A DNA stretch of 64,000 nt. It comes from Thermoplasmata archaeon. GTDB taxonomy: Archaea; Thermoplasmatota; Thermoplasmata; Lutacidiplasmatales; UBA184. Both the position numbers and the translations under genes were made by a program. The notes below the pieces were generated by a model. That model did no database searches. It was given only the letters and a program-made list of their open reading frames with translations, and was not told the DNA's origin. The stretch covers positions 38,542 to 102,541 of the forward strand of contig JAKIVS010000001.1 in the NCBI GenBank assembly GCA_022750435.1. The letters are read 5' to 3'. Shown in pieces: positions 16,819 to 25,395 of this stretch; the first letter of the stretch is position 1, and each line of letters begins with the position of its first letter.

Positions 16819-17712
16819 TCACGGGACCGGAGCCGTGTTGTTGCGGGTTCGGGGACCCGGGTCCTCCCCTGCGGGAGCCGAAGTCATGGGGGTCGAACCG
16901 GCACCTGGGGGGCGGTGGAACTCCCGCCAGACACGCAGGATCGCGATGAACTGCTGGGCCGCGACCTTTCCGATCAGCGATCGCGACGCGACCTTGCTCT
17001 TGCCAAGGAGCCGGGCTCGATGACGGATGGGGATCTCGGCAAAGGAGTGTCCCTCCGCCCGCCACCGCACCATGAACTCGTTCCAGAAGCTGCCGTTCAT
17101 GTAGCGGGTTCGGGAGGCAACGTCCCGGATCGTCTCGGTCCGTCCCGCCCGGAGCGAGGTCGTCGGGTCGTGCGCCGCATGTTGGAAGAAGAGGAAGAGA
17201 ACCCCGCGGAATCCGATGGAGATGGCGATGCGCACGAACGGGTCCGCCCGTTCGGTGCGCCAGCCTAAGGCGAGCTCCTTCCCACTCTCCAGGACGGCGA
17301 GCAGAACGGGGAGGTCCCGCGGGTCGTACTGGCCGTCGGCATCGACGAAGGCCAGCCAGGGCGATCGTGCGTTCGCAATGCCGACCTTGAGAGAGCCACC
17401 GAACCCTTGCGAGCGGGAGTTCCGAACGACCCGCAGGGGGAGCTCCTCGCGGAGTCGTTCGAGCACGGCGGGGGTGCTGTCCGTACTCGCGTCGTCAACG
17501 ACGAGGATCTCCATCGCAACGTCCCGGGGCCGCAGCTTCCACCATTCGCGGAGTACCGTGGAGAGGGTCTCCGCCTCGTTGTGGCTCGGGACGACGAGGG
17601 TGAGCGCGTCCACCCGGACCTCGGGCGACCTAGAAAGGGGAACCCGGTGCCCGAGCATCGAGGCTCCAGAGCCCGCCGGCAACGTGGGGGGGCCCGAGTT
17701 CTGCCCGTTCAT
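16819..17712 (-). CDS. Glycosyltransferase family 2
   Basis: A 297-residue GT2 enzyme. The nucleotide-sugar binding strand LTLVVPSHNEAETL lies at 37-50, VVDDASTDST at 71-80, and the metal-binding VDADGQYDP at 123-131; the acceptor region contains RYMNGSFWNEFMVR. It belongs to the undecaprenyl/dolichyl-phosphate glycosyltransferase-like set but lacks a C-terminal pair of membrane helices, so it is probably soluble or peripheral. The second GT2 gene lies downstream on the same strand after a 247-base gap with its own promoter. Donor and acceptor are unknown. Confidence 0.82.
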   Translation of the reverse strand: MNGQNSGPPTLPAGSGASMLGHRVPLSRSPEVRVDALTLVVPSHNEAETLSTVLREWWKLRPRDVAMEILVVDDASTDSTPAVLERLREELPLRVVRNSRSQGFGGSLKVGIANARSPWLAFVDADGQYDPRDLPVLLAVLESGKELALGWRTERADPFVRIAISIGFRGVLFLFFQHAAHDPTTSLRAGRTETIRDVASRTRYMNGSFWNEFMVRWRAEGHSFAEIPIRHRARLLGKSKVASRSLIGKVAAQQFIAILRVWREFHRPPGAGSTPMTSAPAGEDPGPRTRNNTAPVP

Positions 17713-17933
17713 GGCGTCAACCCGCTCCGCAATCGCGGCCGGTACGGGCCGCTACCCTTGGTACGGTATTAAGACTCGGTCCCCGCCCCACCGCCGACGG
17801 TTCGCTGCGACGTCCGGACGAGCATCGCGTGGGACCCGATGGCGCATTTGATAACGGGGCGCGACCGTACTACGGTTCGGGAAGCGCGCGGCGCGCGCTC
17901 GCGCCGAGTTTTTGCAACGGACCAGGTTCGAGG

Positions 17934-18857
17934 ATGCGGGTTCTGGTGACCGGAAGCAGCGGACTCGTCGGCGTACCTCTGTGCGACGCCCTCCGAACCT
18001 CCGGGCATCGGGTGGACGAGTTCGACCTCCGACCTCCCCCCGGGCGGGCTCCCTCCGAGCCCTTCGAGGCCCAGGACATCCGAGATTCGGGGGCCGTGGA
18101 GAGCGCGATCACCGGGGTCGACGGAGTCGTGCATCTGGCCGCGGTCGCCCGTTGCGGTGCGGCCGAGGCGGAGCCCGAGCTCGCGCGTTCGGTGAATGTG
18201 GGAGGCACACGCACGCTCCTCTCGGCGCTCCAGTCGAACGAGCGGACTCCCTGGCTCCTCTTCGCCAGCAGCCGGGAGGTGTACGGGGACGTGCGCGCGG
18301 TTCCGGTGCCGGAGACCTCGCCGCTCCAGCCGAAGGCCGTGTACGGTCGGACGAAGGCGGACGCGGAGGCCGAGATCCAACGCTCCCGGGACGCGGTCCC
18401 GCGTTCCGTCTCGATCCTTCGGTTCACGAATCTCTACGGGAGCCCCTGGGACTATCCGGATCGCGTGATTCCGGCGTTCCTTCGCCGGGCGAAGAGCGGC
18501 GCGCCGCTGGAGGTCCGCGGTCCGGACCAGGTCCTCGATTTCCTGGACGTGCGCGACGCCGTTCGGGCGGTCGTCCGCGCGGTGACGCTCCTCGCGTCTT
18601 CGGTGGACGACCTGGGTACGACGAATGTGGCGAGCGGACGCGCGTGCACCCTTCGGGCGCTGGCCGACCAGGTCGTCGAGCTGACGGGCTCCCCGTCGCC
18701 GATCCACGAGGTCGCTCCGGCGGCCTGGACCCCGTCGATCTTCGTCGCCGACATTGCACGGGCGCGACGTACCCTCGGATGGGAGCCGACGATCCCGCTC
18801 CCGCGCGGTCTCGCGGACCTCTCGGCCGCGTTCGACACCCTTCGGCCGGTGCCCTAG
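17934..18857 (+). CDS. NAD-dependent nucleotide-sugar epimerase/dehydratase
   Basis: A 307-residue extended short-chain dehydrogenase. The cofactor motif is VTGSSGLVG (5-13), the catalytic pair is in YGRTK, the Ser of FASSREVYG completes the triad, and LDFLDVRDAV plus LGWEPTIPL mark the substrate domain. It acts on a nucleotide sugar, probably as a 4-epimerase or 4,6-dehydratase-like enzyme; the exact reaction is not decidable. The ATG at 17934 begins the Rossmann fold directly and follows a GAGG sequence at close range. Divergent from the GT2 gene. Confidence 0.83.
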   Translation: MRVLVTGSSGLVGVPLCDALRTSGHRVDEFDLRPPPGRAPSEPFEAQDIRDSGAVESAITGVDGVVHLAAVARCGAAEAEPELARSVNVGGTRTLLSALQSNERTPWLLFASSREVYGDVRAVPVPETSPLQPKAVYGRTKADAEAEIQRSRDAVPRSVSILRFTNLYGSPWDYPDRVIPAFLRRAKSGAPLEVRGPDQVLDFLDVRDAVRAVVRAVTLLASSVDDLGTTNVASGRACTLRALADQVVELTGSPSPIHEVAPAAWTPSIFVADIARARRTLGWEPTIPLPRGLADLSAAFDTLRPVP

Positions 18858-18897
18858 GCTCCGTCGCGAGGGTTCGCCGCCCGATTCCGGGGACGTT

Positions 18898-20202
18898 CTA
18901 TCCGGAGTCGCTTGCCCCGGCGACGCCGCGGACCTGGAGGCCGGCCCGAGTCGGATTGACGATCGGTTGGTCGAACCCGGAGAGCTCTCCCCCGACGATC
19001 CGGACGTTGGTGATCGTTCCCCCACCGCCAAAGCCGAAGCCAAACTTCTGCGAGGAGCCGGTCGTGTCGTGCGACTTGCAGTTCTCGAAGGTGACCCGGT
19101 CCGTGCGGGTCCCCTGCGTGGCCGCGACGCCGATCCCGGAGGCGTTGACGAATTTCAAGCCGCGACCGCAGTTCGTGGCGACGCAGTTTCGGACGGTGAT
19201 GTCGGAGATGTCCTCCGTCTGGCTCCCCCCGTCCCCCACTAGGATCCCGATCCCGTTGCAATCCTCGGCGACACAATCGGAGACGACCGCGTGCGAGGCG
19301 ATGCACGAGACCAGGTCGCAGCACCGGCCCCCGGTGACGTTCCCGATCTGCACGTTGACCGCGTGGTTCACGTCGAGGCCATCGGCCAGGCCGTCCGAAG
19401 GGATTGGGATCATGTTCCCGAGGCGCAGGTTGTTGCACTTCACCCCGTCGATGTTGCCCGCGCCCAGAGCGCCGAAGATGCGGACCAGGCCGGACATCTT
19501 CTGGATCCCGCCACCGTCCATGGCGCAGTCGTGGACGCTGATTCCACCGACCGGCCCGGCCGCCCCGCTCGAGAGGATGGCGACGGGGGCGAGCGGGACG
19601 GAGGCGGTGAGACCGCCCGGCGGAGTCACCACGCCGGAGATGTCGACCTGGGACCAATCGATCAGACGGATCACGGTCGAGTCGTGGGTCACCGTCTGAC
19701 CTCGGAAGGTGAGGTTGCGGCCCCCAGTGGTGCCCTGCGGGTTGCCGTTGATCAGGAATTTGCCCGGGGACTGGGCAAAGTTCGCGACGTCGCACTGCCA
19801 GTCAAAGAGGACATCGGAGCACCCGTTCAGGAGAAATCCGAACCCACCGAACCCCGCCGACCGGCCTCCGTCGAACCGGACCTTCCCGGTGAAGCTCAGG
19901 TTGTTCTTCCCCCCGGCTTGGAACATGTTGACGTTCGCGCCCAGGGTCAGCGCGGCGTCGTCGAACTCGATGTGAACATTCGGGGCCAGATTCGTGGGGG
20001 CGGTGACCGTGAACGCTCCGCGAATCACGATCTTCGCGGCCCCGGAGCGAACCGCCTCGAGGAAGCCATTGGTCCCACTGGGGGAATTGCCGGGTCCGAA
20101 GTCGACGCCGTTCCCGGGTCCCGCCGCGGCAACCACGACGGTTCGGCCGCGCGCCGCGGGCGTCGGGGGTGCCGGAGGCGCGGAGACCGGGTCGTTCGTC
20201 AC
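18898..20202 (-). CDS. Right-handed beta-helix protein (pectate-lyase-like fold)
   Basis: A 434-residue protein dominated by short beta repeats in which every turn carries N/D/G/V (for example CVAEDCNGIGILVGDG and CVATNCGRGLKFVNASG), the hallmark of parallel beta-helix polysaccharide-binding or cleaving proteins. The first 30 residues are Pro/Ala-rich and no signal peptide or membrane anchor is visible, which is odd for the fold. The frame is open to 20460; the GTG at 20202 was chosen because a minus-strand TCTTTATC element lies about 42 bases upstream and CCCGAGG precedes it. Position in the glycan cluster suggests a polysaccharide lyase, epimerase or binding role; no catalytic residues were identified. 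Confidence 0.7.
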   Translation of the reverse strand: MTNDPVSAPPAPPTPAARGRTVVVAAAGPGNGVDFGPGNSPSGTNGFLEAVRSGAAKIVIRGAFTVTAPTNLAPNVHIEFDDAALTLGANVNMFQAGGKNNLSFTGKVRFDGGRSAGFGGFGFLLNGCSDVLFDWQCDVANFAQSPGKFLINGNPQGTTGGRNLTFRGQTVTHDSTVIRLIDWSQVDISGVVTPPGGLTASVPLAPVAILSSGAAGPVGGISVHDCAMDGGGIQKMSGLVRIFGALGAGNIDGVKCNNLRLGNMIPIPSDGLADGLDVNHAVNVQIGNVTGGRCCDLVSCIASHAVVSDCVAEDCNGIGILVGDGGSQTEDISDITVRNCVATNCGRGLKFVNASGIGVAATQGTRTDRVTFENCKSHDTTGSSQKFGFGFGGGGTITNVRIVGGELSGFDQPIVNPTRAGLQVRGVAGASDSG

Positions 20203-20323
20203 GAATGTGCCCTCGGGAAGATACGGACGTTCGACCGCCGATAAAGAGGACGAGTCCCTGTTCCGAGTCGCGAGGTGGCGTCCCAGCGGGTGGCGCCGGC
20301 TCGCGAGAACGCGACCGTTCTGC

Positions 20324-21814
20324 CTAGTCCACGTCCGTCTCGGTGAGGTTCGGGTTCGGGGGGCCCGTGTTCCATACGGACGCCGAGAAGTTGGTCGCGC
20401 TTTCGTAGCTCCCCGCGGCGAGCTCGGCCGGCGACATGGGGTAGGAGGCGGCGGTGGCATTCGAGGGGAAGAAGACCGGGGGTCGGGCGGTCGCGTTGAA
20501 ATTGAAGTATCCGAACGGCAGGGGAGCGTGACAGTCGCGCTCGGTGATGCATCCCAGGTTCAACCGCCACTCGACAAAGTGGAGGAGCGATTCGAAGTAT
20601 CCGAGGGAGTGGACGATCAGGCCGGCGGGGGTGTAGGGGCTGATCACGAGGAGCGGGACCCGGAAGCTGAGTCCGAGCGGGTCGACGTACGGGGGGGCGA
20701 CGTGGTCGTAGAACCCCCCGTAGTCGTCCCAGCAGACGAACACGGCGGTCGAGCCCCAGTCCGGGGAGGCTTCGACCGCGTCGACGACGTTGGAGATGAA
20801 CGATTCGCCGTAGGTGAGATTGTCGGGCGGGTGGTCGGAGAAGGAATTCCCCGGGATCACCCAGGAGATGTCCGGTAGGCTCCCGGACGACGCCGCGGCG
20901 AAGAAGTCCGAGCGCGGCTCGAAGTGCGACACGTACCAGCCGGTGTACGATTCGGCGCGCGCCGCGAGGGGGTTGAAGTTGTTGTAGGCGGAGACTCCGC
21001 CGGACGGGGCGTTGATCGCGGTCTGGTAGCTGGGGAGGGCCCAGTCGTAGTAGTTCCAGCTGACCGAGGGCGAGGCGTTCAGCAGGTCCTGGACCGTCTC
21101 GGTGGTGTTCGCCTCGTTGAGGTACGTGTGCTGGTAGGTCGTCGTGTCGAATCCGTGGAGGATCGTGACGGGCGGGGCCTGACCGGCGAGGAGGTACCAG
21201 TGGTTCGGGAGCGAGTACGAGAGGGCGGAGGAGAAGAAATCGTCGCCCAGAGCATACTCCTGCGCGAGGTCCCAGGCGATGGGAAGTTCGGTGCCGTTGT
21301 AGTAGCCGAACGGCTCCGACCCGTCGTTCTCCGCCGTGTAGAATCCGTCCATCCGACCGCCGTCGATCGCTTCGACCGAGGAGTTGTAGACGTGGGGCAT
21401 GTCCGGGATGGTGAGGTTCGCCAGGGTGTACGGGTACGGGCGAATGCAGCCGCGGGAGAGGTTCGTGTCGTTGTACGGAATGCACGTTCCGGCCGGGATC
21501 CCGTTGGCGACCATCGGACAGTTGGGTCCGACGGACGGGCAATAGCTTCCGAAGAAATTGTCGAACGCGTGGTTCTCCATCATCAGGATGACGATGTGCT
21601 GGATGGGGGTGTCCGACGGCCCCCACGGCGGCGGCTTCTCGTTCGCCGTCTCGACGACCACCAGCGGCACCGAAATCGAGACCACGACGATGGCCACGAG
21701 GAGGATCGCCTCGACCGGGCCGGAGCGACCCGCGCGACTCGGCGGCGCACGCCGGGAGCTGGGTGTGGCTCCCGACTCTGTCGCAACGGTCAAGTCGGGC
21801 GACGCGCCGTTCAC
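20324..21814 (-). CDS. Second membrane-anchored phosphoesterase
   Basis: A 496-residue paralogue of the protein at 4999-6477. One hydrophobic anchor lies at 36-54; the extracytoplasmic domain has [12 protein letters not shown] (78-89) and later [14 protein letters not shown], the two metal-binding motifs of the phospholipase C/acid phosphatase family. Whole blocks match the first copy, such as the [12 protein letters not shown] region and the C-terminal RLNLGC-TERDC stretch. The start is a GTG at 21814. Its place inside the glycan cluster suggests action on phosphorylated envelope polymers or lipids. The duplicates are 14 kb apart, so this is not a recent tandem copy. Confidence 0.82.
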   Translation of the reverse strand: MNGASPDLTVATESGATPSSRRAPPSRAGRSGPVEAILLVAIVVVSISVPLVVVETANEKPPPWGPSDTPIQHIVILMMENHAFDNFFGSYCPSVGPNCPMVANGIPAGTCIPYNDTNLSRGCIRPYPYTLANLTIPDMPHVYNSSVEAIDGGRMDGFYTAENDGSEPFGYYNGTELPIAWDLAQEYALGDDFFSSALSYSLPNHWYLLAGQAPPVTILHGFDTTTYQHTYLNEANTTETVQDLLNASPSVSWNYYDWALPSYQTAINAPSGGVSAYNNFNPLAARAESYTGWYVSHFEPRSDFFAAASSGSLPDISWVIPGNSFSDHPPDNLTYGESFISNVVDAVEASPDWGSTAVFVCWDDYGGFYDHVAPPYVDPLGLSFRVPLLVISPYTPAGLIVHSLGYFESLLHFVEWRLNLGCITERDCHAPLPFGYFNFNATARPPVFFPSNATAASYPMSPAELAAGSYESATNFSASVWNTGPPNPNLTETDVD

Positions 21815-21907
21815 GGGAGGGCGAGCGCCCCCCGGCAGATAGCGGGGCGGGCCCGGGGGTGCGAGCCCCCGTACGAGCTCCGGGCGCGAGAGCGCCGCGG
21901 AGCGGGT

Positions 21908-22804
21908 TCAGTCGCTGCGGACCAACTCGGACGGGCGTCGCGAGAGCGGTCGGAGTCCCGCGGCCTGGCCCAGTTCCTCGGCGAGGAACGAGCGGAGGCG
22001 CTCCCCGTGCTCGGGGTCGCGCAGGGCGAACTCGATGTTCGTCTTCAGCCAGAGGAACCGGTCCCCGATGTCGTAGCGGGTCCCCTCGAACGTCATCGCG
22101 TAGAGCTTCTCGTGCTCAAGGAGTCGCTTGAGGGCGTCCGTCAGCTGCACCTCCCCATTCCGACCCGGCGGGGTCTTCCGGAGGCACTCGAAGATCGTCG
22201 GCGTCAGCCAGTAGGCGCCCGTGATGCCGTAGCGGCTGGGAGCCTCGGCGAGCGAGGGCTTCTCGACCAGCGAGTGCACCTCGATGACGCCCGGCGAGAC
22301 CTCGTCGCCGGCGACGATGCCGTAGTCGGAGACCTTGGAGTCGGGAACGACGTCGACGGCGACGACGCTCGACTTTCCTCCGAGCGCCACGAACTTGTCG
22401 TGGAGCTGGCGGAGAAGAGGCACATCGCAGATGTTGATCGTGTCGCCGAGGAGGACGCCGAACGCCTCGTCGCCCACGTGACGCGCCGCGCACAGGACCG
22501 CGTCCCCGAGCCCCTTCGGGCGCCGCTGGCGCACGAAGAAGATGTTCGCCCGCTGGGAGAGCTCATCGAGGCGACCGAGGGCCCGGTGGTCCCCGTGCTC
22601 GGGGCTGTAATCGAAGTGGTCCTCGACGGCGCGCTTCGCGCGCCCCGTGACGATCAGGATGTCGTCGCAGCCGGAATCGACGGCCTCTTCGACAACGTAC
22701 TGGATAATCGGCCGGTCGAGGACGGGGAGCATCTCCTTCGGCATGCTCTTGGTCGCCGGGAGGAACCGCAGCCCAAGGCCCGCCGCCGGGATCACTACCT
22801 TCAT
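21908..22804 (-). CDS. galU: UTP-glucose-1-phosphate uridylyltransferase
   Basis: Makes UDP-glucose from glucose-1-phosphate and UTP. The 298-residue protein starts with the nucleotidyltransferase signature AAGLGLRFLPATKSMPKEML, has the RPKGLGDAV nucleotide-binding loop, the metal-site GDT near 129, VEKP and the C-terminal YDIGDRFLWLKTN characteristic of GalU. The ATG at 22804 has AGGAGG about 10 bases upstream. It is the third gene of a minus-strand unit after UDP-glucuronate decarboxylase and UDP-glucose dehydrogenase, and its product feeds the dehydrogenase. Only 25 bases separate it from the dehydrogenase stop. Confidence 0.92.
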   Translation of the reverse strand: MKVVIPAAGLGLRFLPATKSMPKEMLPVLDRPIIQYVVEEAVDSGCDDILIVTGRAKRAVEDHFDYSPEHGDHRALGRLDELSQRANIFFVRQRRPKGLGDAVLCAARHVGDEAFGVLLGDTINICDVPLLRQLHDKFVALGGKSSVVAVDVVPDSKVSDYGIVAGDEVSPGVIEVHSLVEKPSLAEAPSRYGITGAYWLTPTIFECLRKTPPGRNGEVQLTDALKRLLEHEKLYAMTFEGTRYDIGDRFLWLKTNIEFALRDPEHGERLRSFLAEELGQAAGLRPLSRRPSELVRSD

Positions 22805-22829
22805 GTTCGACTTTCCTCCTGCTTGCTCG

Positions 22830-24275
22830 TCATCCGACACGCCTCGCACCGCCGCGGCGGGACCGGGCTACCGGTCGCCGCTGGGGGGAAGGCGTTTCCG
22901 GAGCATGAATCGTTCGTCCGTCTCCCAGGCGGACCAGCCGGAGCTTTTGGGACGCAGCCCGCGCCTGGGGGAACGCCCGCCGCAGGTCGACGAGGACCGG
23001 TCGGCGCATCCGCCGGGTCCAGGACGACGGCCAGGCGAGGTACTCCGGCCAGGGAACCTGCAGGACGGCCGCGTCGGCGCCTCGGAGGGCCTCCTCGACG
23101 GTGTCCACAGCGGTAACGACGGACTGCACGGAGGCCGGTTCGGCGGCGAGCCAGCGCCGGAACCCCGCGAGGGCGGCCGGGTCGTGGGCGCGGACTCGGA
23201 CGCCGTGTCGGGCGAGCTCCTGGGCGATCGGAAGGGCCCTCGACTCGCGGAGGTCGTCGGTTCCTTCCTTGAACGAGAGACCGAGCAGGGCGACGGTCGC
23301 CCCCGCGCCCGGGGGGAGCTGGTCCCGCACGAGGGTGGCCGCGTGGAGGGTCTGGTCGTCGTTCGCACCGACGATCTGCTCCGCGAGGCGGAGGCGGACC
23401 CCCTGGTCCCGGGCCGAGCGGACGAACGCGCGCACATCCTTGGAGAAGCAGCTGCCGCCGAATCCCGGTCCGGCGCGAAGGAACCGCTCCCCGATGCGCG
23501 GGTCGCTCCCGAACCCCCGGACGACGTCGTCCACATCGACGCCGACCCGTTCGCTGAACCGGGAGATCTCGTTGGCGAAGGAGATCTTCATCGCGAGGAA
23601 CGAATTCGCTGCGTACTTCGTCATCTCCGCGCCGGCCGGGGTCACCACGACGAGGGGGGAATCGAACACCGCGTAGAGCGCCTGCAGGAGCTTCGCCGAG
23701 CGGGTGTCCTCGACCCCGACGACGATCCGGTCGGGGTGAAGCGCATCGGCGACCATCGTCCCCTCCGCCAGGAATTCCGGGTTGCTGGCGACCCCGAGCT
23801 CCTCGGGCCCCTTCCCCGCACTGGAGCGCAGGATCGGTGCCAACACCCGCTCGGCGGTCCCGGGAACGACCGTGCTCTTAACGACGACGAGGCGGAACCC
23901 GTCGGCGTGGGCGATCGCGGCGCCCAGGTCGCGCGCCCCCTTCTCGATCGGCCCAAGGTCGATGCGTCCGTTCGGAAGCGGGGGAGTGGGAAGGCAGAGG
24001 AAGAGGATCTCGGAGCTCGCCACGACCTCGCCGATCGAGTCGACCACGCGAAGGCGGCCCGATGCGGTCTCGGAGGCGACCAGTTCCCCGAGGCCCTCCT
24101 CGTGGAACGGGGAGGAGCCCGACCGGACGGTCTCCCGGCGGTCCGCGACGACGTCGTAGCCGGTGACTTGGACTCCCCGGCGGGCGAACGCGGCGGCGCT
24201 GGCGAGCCCCATGTACCCGAGCCCCAGCACTCCGACGGTGGGGGGCGGGGAGCTGCCCGACGACTTACGCGGCAA
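22830..24275 (-). CDS. UDP-glucose 6-dehydrogenase family protein
   Basis: Oxidises UDP-glucose to UDP-glucuronate with 2 NAD+. The 481-residue protein has the Rossmann motif GVLGLGYMGLA near the N terminus, the conserved STVVPGT and SNPEFLAEG, Lys/Asn of EMTKYAANSFLA, the catalytic Cys276 in GFGGSCFSKDV, and a C-terminal NAD-binding-like domain with LGLSFKEGTDDLRES. The related UDP-ManNAc and GDP-mannose dehydrogenases share these motifs, but the neighbours favour UDP-glucose. The start is placed at a TTG (24275) preceded by GGGGAGG at 4 bases; a GTG at 24296 is the alternative. It overlaps the upstream decarboxylase gene by 11 bases. The C-terminal 40 residues are Arg/Pro-rich and unusual. 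Confidence 0.85.
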   Translation of the reverse strand: MPRKSSGSSPPPTVGVLGLGYMGLASAAAFARRGVQVTGYDVVADRRETVRSGSSPFHEEGLGELVASETASGRLRVVDSIGEVVASSEILFLCLPTPPLPNGRIDLGPIEKGARDLGAAIAHADGFRLVVVKSTVVPGTAERVLAPILRSSAGKGPEELGVASNPEFLAEGTMVADALHPDRIVVGVEDTRSAKLLQALYAVFDSPLVVVTPAGAEMTKYAANSFLAMKISFANEISRFSERVGVDVDDVVRGFGSDPRIGERFLRAGPGFGGSCFSKDVRAFVRSARDQGVRLRLAEQIVGANDDQTLHAATLVRDQLPPGAGATVALLGLSFKEGTDDLRESRALPIAQELARHGVRVRAHDPAALAGFRRWLAAEPASVQSVVTAVDTVEEALRGADAAVLQVPWPEYLAWPSSWTRRMRRPVLVDLRRAFPQARAASQKLRLVRLGDGRTIHAPETPSPQRRPVARSRRGGARRVG

Positions 24276-25248
24276 CGGTCCTCCCCAGTTCGGCACGGAA
24301 GTGGGCGACGGTCGCGGTGAGGCCCTCGCGGAGGGGGACTTCCGGGCTCCAGCCCAGGTATTGGCGGGCCCTCGAGATGTCCGGACACCGACGGCGGGGG
24401 TCGTCCGGCGGCGTCGGCGCCAGCTCGGTCTGCAGCCGGACGCCCGTGATCTCGGCCACGACCTTCGCGAGCTCCAGCATCGTCGACTCCTTCGGGTTGC
24501 CGAGGTTGACCGGGCCGCCGTCCGGGACTGGGTCCGCGGTCATGAAGGCGCGAAGCCCCCGCACGAGGTCGGAGACGAAGCAGAACGAGCGGGTCTGCTC
24601 CCCCGTCCCGTACACCGTCAGGGGGCGACCCTGGAGTGCCTGGGTCACGAAATTCGAGACGACTCGGCCATCGTTCGGGTCCATCCGCGGTCCGTACGTG
24701 TTGAAGATCCGGGCAATCCGAACGTCGACGGAGTGCACCCGGCGGTAGGCCATGGAGAGCGCCTCGGCGAACCGCTTGCCTTCGTCGTAGCAGCTGCGGA
24801 TCCCCACCGGATTGACGCTTCCCCAGTAGGTCTCGACCTGCGGGTGGACCTCGGGGTCGCCGTAGACCTCGCTCGTGGAGGCCAGCACGACGCGGCACGA
24901 CGAGCGCCGCGCGGCCTCGAGGACGTTCCGAGTCCCCGCGGCGTTCGCCCACAAGGTCTCGATTGGATGCGCCTGGTAGGCGGGCGGCGAGGCGGGGGAC
25001 GCCAGGTGGAAGATCCCCTGGGCCAGCGGAAGGTCGGGAGACGCCGAGAGGTCGGCGCGCAGGAGCTCGCAGCGACCCGTCGCGAGCGCGTCCTTCAGGT
25101 TCTGGTCACGCCCGGTGAGGAAGTTGTCGACGACGACGACCCGGTGGCCGGAGGCGAGGAGGGAGTCCACGAGGTGGGAGCCGACGAACCCGGCGCCGCC
25201 CGTCACGACGAACGGCGTCGACGGCGAGGCGCCCCCGGAGTGGCTCAC
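24265..25248 (-). CDS. UDP-glucuronate decarboxylase (UDP-xylose synthase)
   Basis: Converts UDP-glucuronate to UDP-xylose with bound NAD. The 327-residue protein has TGGAGFVGSHL (16-26), the UXS-typical HLASPASPPAYQAHPIET (81-98), STSEVYGDP (124-132), and the catalytic pair Tyr154/Lys158 in CYDEGKR, then RIARIFNTYGPRM. These blocks match UDP-xylose synthase better than GalE or RmlB. The GTG at 25248 lies 26 bases from a minus-strand ATATAG box, so the mRNA is probably leaderless. First gene of the UDP-sugar operon with the dehydrogenase and galU. Confidence 0.88.
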   Translation of the reverse strand: MSHSGGASPSTPFVVTGGAGFVGSHLVDSLLASGHRVVVVDNFLTGRDQNLKDALATGRCELLRADLSASPDLPLAQGIFHLASPASPPAYQAHPIETLWANAAGTRNVLEAARRSSCRVVLASTSEVYGDPEVHPQVETYWGSVNPVGIRSCYDEGKRFAEALSMAYRRVHSVDVRIARIFNTYGPRMDPNDGRVVSNFVTQALQGRPLTVYGTGEQTRSFCFVSDLVRGLRAFMTADPVPDGGPVNLGNPKESTMLELAKVVAEITGVRLQTELAPTPPDDPRRRCPDISRARQYLGWSPEVPLREGLTATVAHFRAELGRTVAA

Positions 25249-25269
25249 GAGGATGGCGGTCTCGGCAGG

Positions 25270-25277
25270 CTATATCT
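25270..25277 (-). promoter_or_regulatory. TATA box of the UDP-sugar operon
   Basis: On the minus strand the sequence reads AGATATAG, centred about 26 bases before the GTG at 25248, the expected spacing for a leaderless archaeal transcript covering the UDP-xylose synthase, UDP-glucose dehydrogenase and galU genes. Confidence 0.65.
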
Positions 25278-25395
25278 GTCTTCGCCCGGGGCGCCGAGTC
25301 GCAAAAATCTCCGACGTTTGGCGCTCGCTACCAGGGGTGCGAGGAGTCCGTAGACCCACGAGATCGACGGGCTCGCCCGGACGGGAGACGTCCGA

